Source: Acidobacteriota bacterium
Lineage (GTDB): Bacteria > Acidobacteriota > Blastocatellia > Pyrinomonadales > Pyrinomonadaceae
Reading direction: 5' to 3'
Assembly (NCBI GenBank): GCA_020200135.1
Contig: JAIVJI010000076.1
Span: 39,254 to 78,740 of the forward strand
DNA length: 39,487 nucleotides
The notes beneath the pieces were generated by a model, which ran no database searches, was not told the DNA's origin, and saw only the letters and a list, made by a program, of their open reading frames with translations. The translations under genes were made by a program, and so were the position numbers. Of this stretch, positions 29,501-36,219 are shown in pieces (positions within the stretch are counted from its first letter, which is position 1; each line of letters begins with the position of its first letter).

Positions 29501-32500
29501 CCGGAGGGGCTGGCGGGGCCGGCGTATGGCTACCGCACCGCATACCGGTACGACGCGCTCGGGAATTTGCTGGAGGTGACGCAGGGGGCGCAGACCCGCG
29601 CCTACGTCTACGACTCTCTCTCTCGCCTGACCTCCGTCACCAACCCCGAGAACGGCACGACCTTCTACACCTATGACGCGAACGCGAACCTGCTGACGAA
29701 GAGGGACGCGCGTGGGACGACCGCCGCCTACCGTTACGACGCGCTGAACCGGAACATCACGGTCAGCTACACGCCCGGCGGCGCGACGGCGGCGACTCCG
29801 GCGGTCAGCCGCTACTACGACAACGCCGCGGCGGGGGCGAACGGCCTCGGGCGGCCGTGGAGGAGCGAGGCGGCGCAGACCGCGCAGACGACCCTGGAGC
29901 AATACGACTCGGCGGGCAGGCCGAGGCGCGTGACGCAGAAGTTCTGGACGGGCGGGCAGTGGGGCGCGGAGACTTACGCCACGCGGATCAGTTACAACCT
30001 GGCGGGCGGCGTCGCGTCGATGACCTACCCTTCGGGCCACGCGGTCAACTACCAGTACGACGCGGCGGGCCGGCTCGGCGACAACGGCGTGCTGCCGGCC
30101 TTCCGCGGCACGCTCGGCGACGGGGCGGAGAAGACCTACGCCTCGCAGGTCTTGTACGACGAGCGGGGGGGGAGGGGCCAGGAGCGTTTCGGCACCGACA
30201 CCCCCGTCTACAACAAACACTTCTTCAACTCGCGCGGCCATCTCTCCGAGATACGCGTGAGCACACAACCCATCACGAGCACGGACCCGAGCCTGAAGAC
30301 GAACTGGAACCGGGGGGCGCTCATCAACCACTACTCCGAACAGTCTTGGGCCGGCTCGGGGACCGACAACAACGGCAACCTCAGGAAGCAGGACGTCTAC
30401 GTGCCGAACGACGACGCGGTCAGCGGCTACGGCGTCTCGACCTTCTTCTACGACTACGACGCGCTAAACCGCTTGGAGCGTGTAAAGGAGGTGCGGGGCG
30501 GCGCAGACCAGTGGTCCCAGCGCTACGAGTACGACCGCTGGGGCAACCGCACCGTCGACGCGGCGGGGACGTGGCAGGGCAAGCCTTCCGACCCGCCGTC
30601 CTCCCTCATCAACGAAACGCAGTTCGAGAAGGCTGACCTCGTCAACACCAACCGGCTCTACGCGCCCGGCGACGCCGCGCTCGACCGGGGAGAGCGGCGG
30701 ATTCAGTACGACGAGGCTGGCAACCTCACGCGCGACGACTACACCGGCGGCGGGGCGCGCGTCTACGACGCCGAGAACCGCATGGTGAGCGCGCAGTTCG
30801 TCTCGGGGCAGGCGCAGACGGCCGCCCACGCCTACGACGCCGACGGGCGCCGCGTGAAAAGGGGACTGGGTGCGGGAGGGGAAGTGTGGCAGGTCTACGG
30901 CGCAGCCGGCGAACTACTGGCCGAGTACGCGCCCGCCGCCGCCGCCTCGAAGCCGCTGAGGGAGTACGGTTACCGCGCGGGCGAACTTCTGGTGACGGCC
31001 GAGGCGCCGGCTCAGCGCACGAACGTGGCGCTGGCCTCCGTCGGCGCGACCGCGGCGGCGCAGAACCACACGGCCGACGGCGTCTTCGCGGGGCTCCACT
31101 TCCAGCCGACATACGTCAACGACGGCCGGCGCTACGCCTCGGCGCAGGGCGACCGGTACTGGCGCGACGAGCACGGGCTGCCGACCTGGGTGCTGGTCGA
31201 CTTCGGCGGGCAGAAAATAATCGACGAGGTGGACGTCTTCACACTCGCCGATTACCCGGCCTTCACCGCGCAGGCGGACCCGTCGGACGCGCAGACCTTT
31301 ACGCATTACGGCGTGACGGCCTTCGAGGTGCAGTACTGGAACGGGGCGGCCTGGGCGGCCGTCCCAGGGGGCAGCGTGTCCGGGAACAATCGCGTCTGGA
31401 AGAAGCTCACCTTCCCGGCGTTGACGACGAACAGGGTACGCGTGCTGGTGGGCGGGGCGGCCGACGGCGTGGCGCGCTTGACAGAGGTCGAGGCGTGGGG
31501 CACGGCCGCCTCGCGCGTCAACGCGGCGCGTGATGGCTCCGCGAGCGCGTCCTCGACAACCCCCGACACGGAGTTCCCCGGGCTGACGTTTCCCGTCTCG
31601 TCGGTCGTCGACGGCGACCGACGTGGGCTGAACTGGGAGCACGGCGGCGGCTGGAGGGACGGCACCAACAACGCCTACCCGGACTGGGCTCAGGTGGACT
31701 TCGCTGGGGAGAGGACTATCGATGAGGTGAACGTCTTCACCGTCCAGGACAACCTCGCCGGCCCCGCGGAGCCGTCCGAGGCGTTGACGTTCGCGCAGTA
31801 CGGCACGACCGCCTTCGAAGTGCAGTACTGGACGGGGTCGCAGTGGGTGACGGTGCCCGGCGGGAGCGTGACGGGGAATAACAGGGTCTGGCGCAAGTTC
31901 AACTTCCCGGCGTTGACTACCTCGAAGGTGCGCGTGGTCGTCAACGGCGCCCTGGCGGGCAGAAGTCGTCTCGTCGAGATAGAGGCGTGGGGCTGGGCCG
32001 CTGCGGGCCCGGTGGCCGGCCTTCGGTGGCTCGTCGCGGACCACCTGGGCACCCCGCGCATGGTCCTCGACCAGTCGGGGAGTCTCGCCGGCGTGACGAG
32101 ACACGACTACCTGCCGTTCGGCGAAGAGGTGCCTGGCGACGACGCCTGGCGCACCCTGGCGAGGGGCTACGCGGGCGACGGCGTCCGGCAGAAATTTACG
32201 GGGAAGGAGAGAGACGCCGAAACAGGTCTTGATTATTTCAACGCGCGTTACTATGTTAGTAGTCAGGGCCGATTCGCCTCCGTCGACCCCATCTTTCTAA
32301 AGAGCGACAGGCTCCCCGACCCTCAGCGACTCAACCTTTACACCTACGCCCGCAACAACCCTCTGCTGTACGTCGACCCCACGGGCGAGGACATCCGGGT
32401 CAAGATCACCAACACCACCGTGGGGACGACGACCATCAGGAACCGAACGGGCCAGGAGATCAAGGGAGACACAAAGGCCGGCAAGTCCATAGTTAGGGAG

Positions 32501-33022
32501 AAGAGCGTCAGCGTCTACAGAGTTGAGGTCACCAACGACAGTGGCAGCAAGTTCACCTTCGGCGTGACGCGCGACACCTACTACACCAGCACCGACGGGA
32601 GTGCGAACTCCCCCGAGCGCGGCAACTACGGGCGCAACGGCGAACTCCCGCCGGGGAACTACAGCGGCAAGTGGTTGAAATCACCCACGACGGGTCTGTC
32701 ACTGAGAATCTCCGATACCGACGCGACGGACGGTGCCACCATCAAAGGCCCGGACGGCGACCGGACGGCCATACAGATTCACGAGGGTAAATGCTCGCAG
32801 GGTTGTCCCCTGGTGAGGGGGACGACCATGGAGGAGGTTAAGACACAGATGGACGCCCTCCAGGAGGAAGACCGTAAGAACAAGCTGGGGACGGCCATCC
32901 ACGTCGAGGTCGAGGACAGGAACAACCCCGGCGACAATTTCCACGTCCCACAAACCACCAACGGCACGCTGATGGTCGTGCCCGCCCCGCGCTCACCCCA
33001 ACAGCCGAACAGGAGGCCGTGA
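26564..33022 (+). CDS. RHS/YD-repeat protein with discoidin-like domains and a polymorphic C-terminal toxin-like domain
   Basis: A 2,152-residue secreted protein. The signal peptide ends near residue 40 (LLLLASGAWAQ). A YD-repeat shell (about 60-1,480) follows, with many copies such as RNGNRVNFDYDANGRVAKV and YRYDALGNLLEVTQG. Two tandem discoidin-like domains (about 1,484-1,812) interrupt the region just before the RHS core, which resumes with WLVADHLGTPRMVLD, the GLDYFNARYY motif and the LYTYARNNPLLYVDPTGED boundary (about 1,938). After that boundary comes about 210 residues unrelated to RHS, as in polymorphic toxins. This tail has GELPPGNYSG, then AIQIHEGKCSQGCPL (His2073, Cys2077, Cys2081), which resembles the His...S-x-G-C active-site pattern of L,D-transpeptidase-type domains. 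A peptidoglycan-directed activity is inferred. The gene ends in a four-base overlap with an exported partner. Confidence 0.9.
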   Translation: MRASLTVHVPRRSRCFVVPLGNFGLAACALLLLASGAWAQTSNSTDGTTPPGLTTGAPAGSYGLSGFENVNLYSGNLNFHLPLVRVGGRGSAQAGSYLSIDSVRWTVNKSGGGDGTPETPPCGSEELACTHPPLTGAAVYDWTSADPDPNWWQGLKVGYGPGVMHGRQQKYKGVNNNTQNYTFLTRLTFTASDGTEYELRDVKESGNPRYLLAGQDLSRGKVFVSADGVSATFVSDAEVFEKQNNTWMDEGLSLTYPTGHLLLADGTRYRIVQGLVRWLRDRNGNRVNFDYDANGRVAKVIDSLGREVNYAYDVQEAAPYGLCDRITFTGFGGVQRVIRVSKSDLSVALRPDHNIKKYGGPAGLFPQLSGSSSTDFTTQVANSVWLPDGARSYQLFYNSYAELSRIVLPTGGVIEYDHTPGSGVDEQTLEIRRRVTERRVYRDAAALAAGQAELRQTYQPSYPTSSETVVVVEQRGGGGQLVERSRQHFRGSAVAYQPPSAFYPPWDSGKQDVTEALDTAPPDHASASVLRRTESIWQPGTPLSQWATNPDTVGGPHVSQTLTTLTDASLVSKQTFRYDRYNNQTDVWEYDYGAAYPVRHTRTDFLTVDNGVDYTSHAGAHLRGLASARRVYTVDPSTGAETLAAKSETRYDEAAYALMSCDPEGVVACASVPQWEEPGAVRGNATTTRRWLNSNNTWVEGHARYDRLGNLRRSWDANGNLSEVTYKDAFCNGTLCGPSGFTAHTFGFPTLNKSPKPDPSGAYGSAAELNASTVYDYYTGLAYSTTEANGNTIRFEYEDPLDRMTAQVRPDGGRTDLYYSRPDEPYLYTRTLADLDGGRRLKSEQHFDGLGRPARAFTWENQDTSRPWVTADTFYDALGRARRISDTYRSAGPGSAVDEQRPGTETTFDALGRVKQVRTTADDAVVKTSYAGQRTLVTDQAGRQRVGKTDALGRLVEVWEVTPNDPAKYPGIDALASQLPEGLAGPAYGYRTAYRYDALGNLLEVTQGAQTRAYVYDSLSRLTSVTNPENGTTFYTYDANANLLTKRDARGTTAAYRYDALNRNITVSYTPGGATAATPAVSRYYDNAAAGANGLGRPWRSEAAQTAQTTLEQYDSAGRPRRVTQKFWTGGQWGAETYATRISYNLAGGVASMTYPSGHAVNYQYDAAGRLGDNGVLPAFRGTLGDGAEKTYASQVLYDERGGRGQERFGTDTPVYNKHFFNSRGHLSEIRVSTQPITSTDPSLKTNWNRGALINHYSEQSWAGSGTDNNGNLRKQDVYVPNDDAVSGYGVSTFFYDYDALNRLERVKEVRGGADQWSQRYEYDRWGNRTVDAAGTWQGKPSDPPSSLINETQFEKADLVNTNRLYAPGDAALDRGERRIQYDEAGNLTRDDYTGGGARVYDAENRMVSAQFVSGQAQTAAHAYDADGRRVKRGLGAGGEVWQVYGAAGELLAEYAPAAAASKPLREYGYRAGELLVTAEAPAQRTNVALASVGATAAAQNHTADGVFAGLHFQPTYVNDGRRYASAQGDRYWRDEHGLPTWVLVDFGGQKIIDEVDVFTLADYPAFTAQADPSDAQTFTHYGVTAFEVQYWNGAAWAAVPGGSVSGNNRVWKKLTFPALTTNRVRVLVGGAADGVARLTEVEAWGTAASRVNAARDGSASASSTTPDTEFPGLTFPVSSVVDGDRRGLNWEHGGGWRDGTNNAYPDWAQVDFAGERTIDEVNVFTVQDNLAGPAEPSEALTFAQYGTTAFEVQYWTGSQWVTVPGGSVTGNNRVWRKFNFPALTTSKVRVVVNGALAGRSRLVEIEAWGWAAAGPVAGLRWLVADHLGTPRMVLDQSGSLAGVTRHDYLPFGEEVPGDDAWRTLARGYAGDGVRQKFTGKERDAETGLDYFNARYYVSSQGRFASVDPIFLKSDRLPDPQRLNLYTYARNNPLLYVDPTGEDIRVKITNTTVGTTTIRNRTGQEIKGDTKAGKSIVREKSVSVYRVEVTNDSGSKFTFGVTRDTYYTSTDGSANSPERGNYGRNGELPPGNYSGKWLKSPTTGLSLRISDTDATDGATIKGPDGDRTAIQIHEGKCSQGCPLVRGTTMEEVKTQMDALQEEDRKNKLGTAIHVEVEDRNNPGDNFHVPQTTNGTLMVVPAPRSPQQPNRRP
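31012..32000 (+). repeat. Tandem duplication of a discoidin (F5/8C)-like domain inside the RHS gene
   Basis: Two adjacent units of about 165 codons share the blocks YGxTAFEVQYW, VPGGSV, GNNRVWxK, FPALTT and the ending EAWGxA. Each opens with an N-x-A segment and has a D-F-x-G/x-E strand (VLVDFGG; AQVDFAGE) typical of F5/8C/discoidin folds, which often bind sugars or lipids. Matching segments such as those near 31309 and 31801 are also similar at base level, so the duplication is fairly recent. The fold assignment is inference from pattern. Confidence 0.7.
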
Positions 33023-33975
33023 AGACTATGACAAAGCTGTCGATTGCCCTGCTCGCGGGCGCGCTCACGCTCGCCGCCTCGCTGCGCGCCTTCCGCCCCG
33101 ACGCCGGGGACGCCAGCGGAGTCCCCCCACCGCCGCCGCAGTCGGCCTGCGAACGCTGGCGGGCGGCCTCCTCGAACCTGACCGACAAGCAGAGGGCGGC
33201 CTTGCAGAAGGACGGCGCCGTCCGCGTCTCGGGCGCCTTCCTCCTGCGCGAAGACCTGGTCGAGGACTGCGGGCTCAGGTGGGAGATATCCGAATACCTC
33301 ATCCATTCCCTGGGCCGCATGGAGGAGTACTGGGGGCCGGAGGGCACTTCCCTCGCCAGGCGCCATTCGAAGGAGATCGTCACCGTGCTGCGCCGGCTGT
33401 GGCCCTCGCTGAGTGGGTCGGAGGTGTTTACCGGAGACGGGCTCGGTGATGCCAAATACGATCTGCTTTACGACCCGGCGCTCGACGAGGGCGATCTGGC
33501 GCCGTTCGTCACCGACATCCTCAAGGCGGAGTCGCTCGGTAACGGCGAGGCGGGGCTTCTCTTCCGGCGGCCGATGCGGCAGACGACGCCGGTGCTCCTC
33601 GACTCGCTAAGGGGCATGGAGCGCATCGAATCATACCGGGGGCGCATCCTCACCCTCGCCGTCCTTCATAAGCTGGGGGAAGGCTCGGCCCTGCCCAAGC
33701 TCAAGGCGTTGTCAAAGGAGCGCTGCCTGTCCGAACTGGAGAGGAAGTACGTCGACACCCTGGTCGGCAAGGCCGAGCGCGGCGAGGAGATAGTCTTCTC
33801 CGACATTGAGCACCTTGAGATCGAGGATGACACCTTACCGCCGGCCGCCGCCGAACGTCTTGGCGAAAAGCCCTGCCGTAACAAGCCCGCCCGTGAGCCA
33901 GCGAAGGGCGCGCGCGGCAAGCCGGGGGACTCGCGGCCCTTCCCACGCGGCTTGGGGGTAACAGCGCCGAAGTAG
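33019..33975 (+). CDS. Exported protein overlapping the RHS gene; candidate immunity protein
   Basis: A 318-residue frame whose GTG overlaps the RHS TGA (GTGA). AGGAGG at 33011-33016 is too close to that GTG and 11 bases from ATG 33028, so ATG 33028 (MTKLSIALLAGALTLAAS) is a good alternative start. Both give a signal peptide, so the product should be in the periplasm or membrane-attached. The mature part is mostly helical (about 45-270), with LTDKQRAALQKDGAVRVS, LRWEISEYLIHSLGRMEEYW and LKALSKERCLSELERKY. I recognise no family. Position and export suit an immunity protein against a toxin acting on peptidoglycan, which is inference. The last 35 or so residues are Lys/Pro/Gly-rich and run into the antisense SBBP remnant, so the native C-terminus may have been replaced. 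Confidence 0.75.
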   Translation: MKTMTKLSIALLAGALTLAASLRAFRPDAGDASGVPPPPPQSACERWRAASSNLTDKQRAALQKDGAVRVSGAFLLREDLVEDCGLRWEISEYLIHSLGRMEEYWGPEGTSLARRHSKEIVTVLRRLWPSLSGSEVFTGDGLGDAKYDLLYDPALDEGDLAPFVTDILKAESLGNGEAGLLFRRPMRQTTPVLLDSLRGMERIESYRGRILTLAVLHKLGEGSALPKLKALSKERCLSELERKYVDTLVGKAERGEEIVFSDIEHLEIEDDTLPPAAAERLGEKPCRNKPAREPAKGARGKPGDSRPFPRGLGVTAPK

Positions 33976-34486
33976 GTGGAGTAGTCGAGGGACGAGCCCG
34001 CCGCGTCGAGCGTGGCGACGAAGCCCGTTCCCTCGTCCGCCACGCGCGCCGAGAGGTAAATTGAGTAGACGAGCACAGGGTCGAACACAAGCGGTTTGGA
34101 CGCGTCATAAGCGCCAACCTTGATGCCGACGAGGTTCTTGTCCGTGAACGTGTCTCCAGCTTCGACGTGCGTGCGCGCGCCGTCTGACTCCTGGTAGACG
34201 AACGGCCTGCGCTGCCGCACCATTTCGCCCGCGATGTGCAGCAACAGTTCGCCCTGCGCGTCTACCTCCACCTTCCGCGCCCCCGCGAAGCGAAGTTTTA
34301 TCACCCGCGGGTCGGCCTTCGGCGCCACACGTAAGTCTTACTCCAACCGCCCCCTCTCCGGTAATAGACCACGTCCTCGCCCGTGTAGAGGTCGCCGAAC
34401 TCCACACGCCCATCATTCACGGCGGTGAGCTGTGTCAAGGCGTGGCTTCAGTCGGGACGGGGCGGCTCGCCGGTGGCGTTGAAGAG
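33966..34486 (-). pseudogene. Remnant of an SBBP-repeat beta-propeller protein
   Basis: Read on the minus strand, 34486 to about 34335 gives LFNATGEPPRPD, a stop, then TAVNDGRVEFGDLYTGEDVV. After a frame change it continues VAPKADPRVIKLRFAGARKV, then QRRPFVYQESDGA, VGIKVGAYDASKPLVFDPVL, VYSIYLS, and finally FVATLDAAGSSLDYSTYFG before the similarity ends at about 33966. These are the ordered blocks of the N-terminal region and the first SBBP repeat of large secreted proteins. Between VYSIYLS and FVATLDAAG most of one repeat unit is missing. With an internal stop, a frameshift, an internal loss and a truncated end, it is a clear gene remnant. Confidence 0.75.
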
Positions 34487-34971
34487 CCGTCATCGGCGCG
34501 TGTATAGAGAACCCCCTCTTAAGGAAATGCTTGTAGTCAAAGGTACCTTGTGGTACAGTCCGCGCCCAGTCAATTGCAGGCGTAATCCGAGCCCTAACGT
34601 TCTACCCGTACAATCACTTTCTACAGAGGCCGGGGGCCGATGTAGGGACCCTTTGAGCGGTATAGTTATCGTGCCAAGACCTCAACTGGGCCTCGTCCGC
34701 GCCTCCCGGTGGGGTTCACCGCAGGTGAAAGCGCGCTCTCGCCCTCGACGCGCCCGAGCCGCGACTCACTCGTCAGAGACTTCTCGCACTACCTGACCAG
34801 CACGCTTGAAATCGCAATGGCGGGCCCGACCTGTCGCCGTCATGCCCGACGGCAGACGGGAAGTGCTGTCATCAACTAACCCTTAAAGAATGTCGGCCAC
34901 ATCTCACGGCAAGCCCGCTGCCCGAATGGCCGTGCTTTTCCTGGCTCTTTCACGACGCGAAAGGAAGGCCG
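34487..34971. other. Intergenic region without recognised genes
   Basis: About 480 bases of lower GC than the flanks. Open frames on both strands are short and lack protein-like composition or ribosome sites. I see no tRNA, insertion sequence end or long repeat. The last 15 bases contain the ribosome site (AAGGAAGG, 34961-34968) for the gene at 34972. Any promoter for the cassette downstream should be here, but none stands out. Confidence 0.5.
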
Positions 34972-35451
34972 ATGGGTTTTGTTTACGTCTTCAACGTCTC
35001 GCCTCAGCAGGTGCGTTTATCCATCAACTACCCTCCGCAGCCGAGCGCTCCGATGCAGGGCGCGACGCCGAACTCGCAGTTCCCTTACACCCCCTTCAGC
35101 ATGCAGGTCGTGCGCGGCGAAAACAGCGCGACGCCCGGCGCCTTCATCAACGGGCGGGCCAACTCGGTCGTGGTGCAGGCGCGCGGGCTTTCAGCCGACT
35201 CGGTCAGCCTCGACGTTCCGGCCGCTTCCGGGAGCACCGCCGACCTCTGGCTCTACGTCTTCTCGAACATCATGATTCTGTTCGACACCGCGGGCAAACA
35301 AGTAGACCTGCAGTACGTTAATTGGCCCGTCAATAAGAACATCACTTCTGAAACCCCGCGTCGGAAAAAGCTCATCACCGGGGGTCGGCAAAAAGTAAAG
35401 AGTGGCGGGGCCGGTCGCCGCCGCCAAGCGGCGAAAGGAGGTCGTGGATGA
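34972..35451 (+). CDS. Small YVFN-family protein A (unknown function)
   Basis: A 159-residue protein from ATG 34972, with GGAAGG four bases upstream. It begins MGFVYVFNVSPQQVRLSINY, contains FPYTPFSMQVVRGENS, NGRANSVVVQARG, then TADLWLYVFSNIMILFDTAG, and ends in a strongly basic Gly-rich tail (RRKKLITGGRQKVKSGGAGR). It has no signal peptide or membrane segment and looks like a compact beta-sandwich. It is clearly related to the protein at 35566-36066 (shared YVFN, P-x-x-x-x-V-x-R, DLWLY, LFDT-x-G). The basic tail may bind nucleic acid or an acidic polymer, or act as a spacer; that is speculation. I know no named family for it. Confidence 0.75.
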   Translation: MGFVYVFNVSPQQVRLSINYPPQPSAPMQGATPNSQFPYTPFSMQVVRGENSATPGAFINGRANSVVVQARGLSADSVSLDVPAASGSTADLWLYVFSNIMILFDTAGKQVDLQYVNWPVNKNITSETPRRKKLITGGRQKVKSGGAGRRRQAAKGGRG

Positions 35452-35470
35452 GCGGGTAAACTTTTTGCCG
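35386..35470. repeat. Inverted repeat spanning the end of YVFN gene A
   Basis: CGGCAAAAAGT at 35386-35396 is exactly complementary in reverse to ACTTTTTGCCG at 35460-35470, with a 63-base intervening stretch that itself contains CGCCGC...GCGGCG. It overlaps the 3' end of gene A and the strong AAAGGAGG at 35434-35441, so folding could hide that ribosome site in the transcript. Confidence 0.5.
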
Positions 35471-35506
35471 GCGTCTCGGCAGCAAATCAACTCCCGGCGG
35501 GGCTGA
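35444..35506 (+). CDS. Possible 20-residue leader peptide
   Basis: A near-perfect ribosome site (AAAGGAGG, 35434-35441) is followed two bases later by GTG 35444 and six bases later by ATG 35448 (the latter encodes only MSG). The GTG frame gives VDERVNFLPASRQQINSRRG and a stop at 35504-35506, ending 60 bases before gene B. The AAAGGAGG may simply be coding sequence for the Lys-Gly-Gly tail of gene A, so this is a weak candidate. Confidence 0.2.
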   Translation: MDERVNFLPASRQQINSRRG

Positions 35507-35565
35507 CAGTGCTCGCGCGCGGGCAACGAAAACCGAACTTCTCGAACGAAAGGACAAGTAAAAAA

Positions 35566-36066
35566 ATGGCTTACGGAAACGTCTACGTTTTCAACCTGTA
35601 CGGCAGCGCGGCGACGCAAGTTAACATTAACGACCAGGGAAGCGCGGGCTCTATCGCGGCCCCGACCAAGGGCGCCAAGTCTCCTTACTACGCGCCGCAG
35701 CAACTTGCCGTCGCCAGGACGAACCTGACCCCCGACCAGCTCAACAACCCTCTTTTCTGCAACGGCCCGAACACCGTCAAGGTCAACTACGACGGGTACA
35801 CCTGGAGTGGCAAGATCACCATCCCCGGGCCGGCCACAATCCCGCTCCAGAATGACCTGTGGCTCTACCTCGCCTACGGGCAGATGTTCCTGTTCGACAC
35901 GAACGGCGCGCTCCAGCCTCAGCCGGCCGGCCCGTCCGCCATGTTGAGAAAAGCCGCAAGCCCGGTTGGGGCGACTAAGGGCGGAGGAGCGAAGGGCGGT
36001 GCGGCGAAAGGTGGGGCGAAAGGCGGCGCGAAAGGCGCGGCTAAGAAAAGCTCAGGCAAGAAGTAA
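35566..36066 (+). CDS. Small YVFN-family protein B with Lys-Gly-Gly tail (unknown function)
   Basis: A 166-residue protein. I start at ATG 35566 (MAYGNVYVFNLYGSAATQVN), where similarity to protein A begins, with AAAGG upstream; the longer frame from 35509 adds 19 foreign residues. Shared blocks with A are YVFN, the PYYAPQQLAVART segment, FCNGPNTVKVNYDG, NDLWLYLAYGQMFLFDTNG. The C-terminal 35 residues are nearly pure Gly, Lys and Ala (repeated KGG units). There is no signal peptide. It is separated from A by 115 bases and from the giant gene by 153, all on the same strand, so the three may form one unit. Confidence 0.8.
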   Translation: MAYGNVYVFNLYGSAATQVNINDQGSAGSIAAPTKGAKSPYYAPQQLAVARTNLTPDQLNNPLFCNGPNTVKVNYDGYTWSGKITIPGPATIPLQNDLWLYLAYGQMFLFDTNGALQPQPAGPSAMLRKAASPVGATKGGGAKGGAAKGGAKGGAKGAAKKSSGKK

Positions 36067-36101
36067 TTAGTCACCGAAGCGTTTTCCCCCTCCTCTCTCT
36101 T

Positions 36102-36147
36102 TCGGGCCGGCGCGCTGCTCTCTACGACGGCGGGCGCGCCGGTCCGA
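36102..36147. other. Strong GC hairpin between YVFN gene B and the giant gene
   Basis: TCGGGCCGGCGCGC (36102-36115) pairs with GCGCGCCGGTCCGA (36134-36147), with 13 of 14 positions Watson-Crick and one G-T, around an 18-base loop. No T-run follows on the plus strand. It could weaken transcription between the small and giant genes or stabilise the upstream message. Confidence 0.5.
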
Positions 36148-36219
36148 GAGTGAGCGCCGCCGCATTCTACTTTCCAAACCCCGTCGCCGGGTATGCCTCA
36201 AAGGCCGGAGATAACGAAG

